A stretch of 64,000 nucleotides of DNA, taken from NCBI RefSeq assembly GCF_026163685.1, contig NZ_JAOXSR010000001.1, forward strand, positions 682,001 through 746,000. Direction: 5' to 3'. Within the stretch, counting starts at the first letter, position 1; each line of letters begins with the position of its first letter. Under the pieces are notes generated by a model. The model searched no databases. It saw only the letters and a list, made by a program, of their open reading frames with translations, and was not told where the DNA came from. Made by a program: the position numbers and the translations under genes. The stretch is from Oerskovia flava (GTDB taxonomy: Bacteria; Actinomycetota; Actinomycetes; Actinomycetales; Cellulomonadaceae). Below are positions 62,834 to 64,000 of this stretch, piece by piece.

Positions 62834-64000
62834 GTGAGGGACCCCTCGTCCGCCCGGTGCGCCCACTGGGCGAAGGTCTCGTCGCCGGACTTCTCCGCCT
62901 CGTACCGGCGCACGACCCGCTCGACGTAGTCGGGCAGGTCGTCGTTCGTGACCTTGAGCCCGCGCACGGTGCGACCGAGGCCTGCCTCCTCGCGGTCGTC
63001 CGAGGCCAGCCCGCCACCCAGGTGGACCTGGAAGCCGGGGACCTGCTGGCCGTCGTCGTCCAGGACGAGCTGGCCCTTGAGGCCGATGTCCGCGGTCTGG
63101 ATGCGGGCGCACGAGTTGGGGCAGCCGTTGATGTGCAGGGAGAGCGGCTTCATGCTCGACAGGTCGCCGAGGCGCTTCTCGAGGTCGTCGATCGCGCGCG
63201 CCGCGGCGGCCTTGGTCTCGACGATCGCGAGCTTGCAGTACTCGATGCCGGTGCAGGCGATGGTGCTGCGGCGGAACGGGCTGGGGTTCGCGTCCAGGCC
63301 GTGCTCCTTGAGCCCGGACACGACCTGCTCGACGTGCTCGTCCGGCACGTCCAGGACGAGGAGCTTCTGGTGCGGGGTGAGGCGCACCCGGTGGGAGCCG
63401 ACGGACTCCGCGAGGTCGGCGACCGCCGCGAGGATGCTGCCCGAGACCCGGCCCACGTACGGTGCCGCGCCGATGTAGTTGCGCCCGTCCTTCTGGCGGT
63501 GGACGCCGACGTGGTCGCCGGGCGCGCCGGGCTGCGGGGCGGGCGGCCCGTCCGGCAGGGCGTAGCCGAGGTACTCGGTCTCGAGGACCTCGCGGAACTT
63601 CGCGGGACCCCAGTCGGCGAGCAGGAACTTCAGGCGGGCCTTGTTGCGCAGGCGGCGGTAGCCGTAGTCGCGGAAGATCTGCACGACGCCGTGCCACACG
63701 TCGGGCACCTGCTCCTCGGTCGCGAAGACGCCGAGGCGCTCGCCGAGGCGGGGGTTGGCGGACAGCCCGCCGCCGACCCACACGTCGAAGCCGATGCCGA
63801 GCTCGGGGTGACGGTGCGCGACGAACGCGACGTCGTTGATCTCGTGGACCACGTCCTGGCTCGGGTGGCCGGTGATCGCGGTCTTGAACTTGCGGGGGAG
63901 GTTGGCGAGCTCGGGGACGCCGATGTAGCGCTGGGTGATCTCGGCGATCGCGCCCGCCGGGTCGATGAGCTCGTCGGCGGCGATGCCGGCGACCGGGCTG
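62830..64000 (-). CDS. Ferredoxin-dependent sulfite (nitrite/sulfite) reductase, 5' truncated by the window
   Basis: Siroheme/[4Fe-4S] reductase that converts sulfite to sulfide. The visible C-terminal part has about 389 residues. The cluster and siroheme ligands are C-x5-C (ACTGIEYCKLAIVE) and C-x3-C (INGCPNSCARIQTADIG). Further conserved blocks are LPRKFKTAITGHPSQDVVHEIND, FDVWVGGGLSANPRLGERLGVF and VRLTPHQKLLVLDV. Sequence alone does not split sulfite from nitrite reductase; the overlap with cysH favours sulfite. The frame stays open to the right edge, so the start is beyond 64000. Confidence 0.92.
   Translation of the reverse strand, partial: SPVAGIAADELIDPAGAIAEITQRYIGVPELANLPRKFKTAITGHPSQDVVHEINDVAFVAHRHPELGIGFDVWVGGGLSANPRLGERLGVFATEEQVPDVWHGVVQIFRDYGYRRLRNKARLKFLLADWGPAKFREVLETEYLGYALPDGPPAPQPGAPGDHVGVHRQKDGRNYIGAAPYVGRVSGSILAAVADLAESVGSHRVRLTPHQKLLVLDVPDEHVEQVVSGLKEHGLDANPSPFRRSTIACTGIEYCKLAIVETKAAAARAIDDLEKRLGDLSSMKPLSLHINGCPNSCARIQTADIGLKGQLVLDDDGQQVPGFQVHLGGGLASDDREEAGLGRTVRGLKVTNDDLPDYVERVVRRYEAEKSGDETFAQWAHRADEGSLT

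Overview
The window is a contiguous chromosomal segment from a very high-GC actinobacterium. WhiB, GuaB3, dense 4-bp ATGA/GTGA gene overlaps, many GTG starts, start codons 6-7 bases after a TANNNT box (leaderless pattern), SURF1, an actinobacterial-type Pta and phosphoketolase all fit the Micrococcales. Gene content and order suggest Cellulomonas or a close relative; this is an inference, not a database match. I saw no tRNA, rRNA, prophage, transposase, CRISPR array or plasmid function. The region looks like core genome.

Layout. 1-10.5 kb: the end of a P-loop kinase, an RluA-type pseudouridine synthase, alr, the tRNA t6A genes tsaE-tsaB-rimI-(rhodanese)-tsaD with an inverted nitroreductase between the last two, then a methyltransferase and a YbdK-type ligase, and groES under a CIRCE operator but without groEL. 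10.6-23 kb: a WhiB3/WhiD-type gene, a MerR regulator with a degenerate B12-like domain, guaB, a MurA fused to an XRE helix-turn-helix, an exonuclease, a DJ-1/PfpI protein, guaB3, two GNATs, a succinate-semialdehyde-type dehydrogenase, and a SanA/DUF4031-HD pair. 23-35 kb: a carbon module. The rightward operon is fruR-fruK-EIIA-EIIBC-ptsH-ptsI. It converges on the leftward operon xfp-pta-ackA, so fructose uptake and phosphorylation lie beside a phosphoketolase route to acetyl-phosphate, acetate and ATP.

35-47 kb: SURF1, a YceI lipocalin-like protein, a heterodimeric ABC exporter whose two ATPase domains are complementarily degenerate, a DUF3817 protein, a MoeB/ThiF-rhodanese, and thiamine genes (thiO-thiS-thiG under a TPP riboswitch, with divergent thiE), then guaA. 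47-55 kb: a GT4 glycosyltransferase, small membrane proteins, and an envelope-stress-like PspC membrane protein divergent from a PspC-histidine kinase and LuxR-type response regulator, followed by an ArsR regulator and an M23 peptidase. 55-64 kb: a leftward assimilatory sulfur operon, sir-cysH-cysD-cysN-ssuABC-like transporter-cysG. CysH is the Fe-S APS-reductase type. The siroheme synthase supplies the cofactor of the sulfite reductase that runs off the right edge.

The least expected signals are not single genes. One is a family of near-perfect palindromes built from the word CCGAGGTAGAAC, at two convergent gene junctions, one of which supplies the last codons and stop of the moeB-like gene. 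Others are the XRE-MurA fusion, a GuaB3 with His where IMP dehydrogenases carry the catalytic Cys, and widespread leaderless starts.
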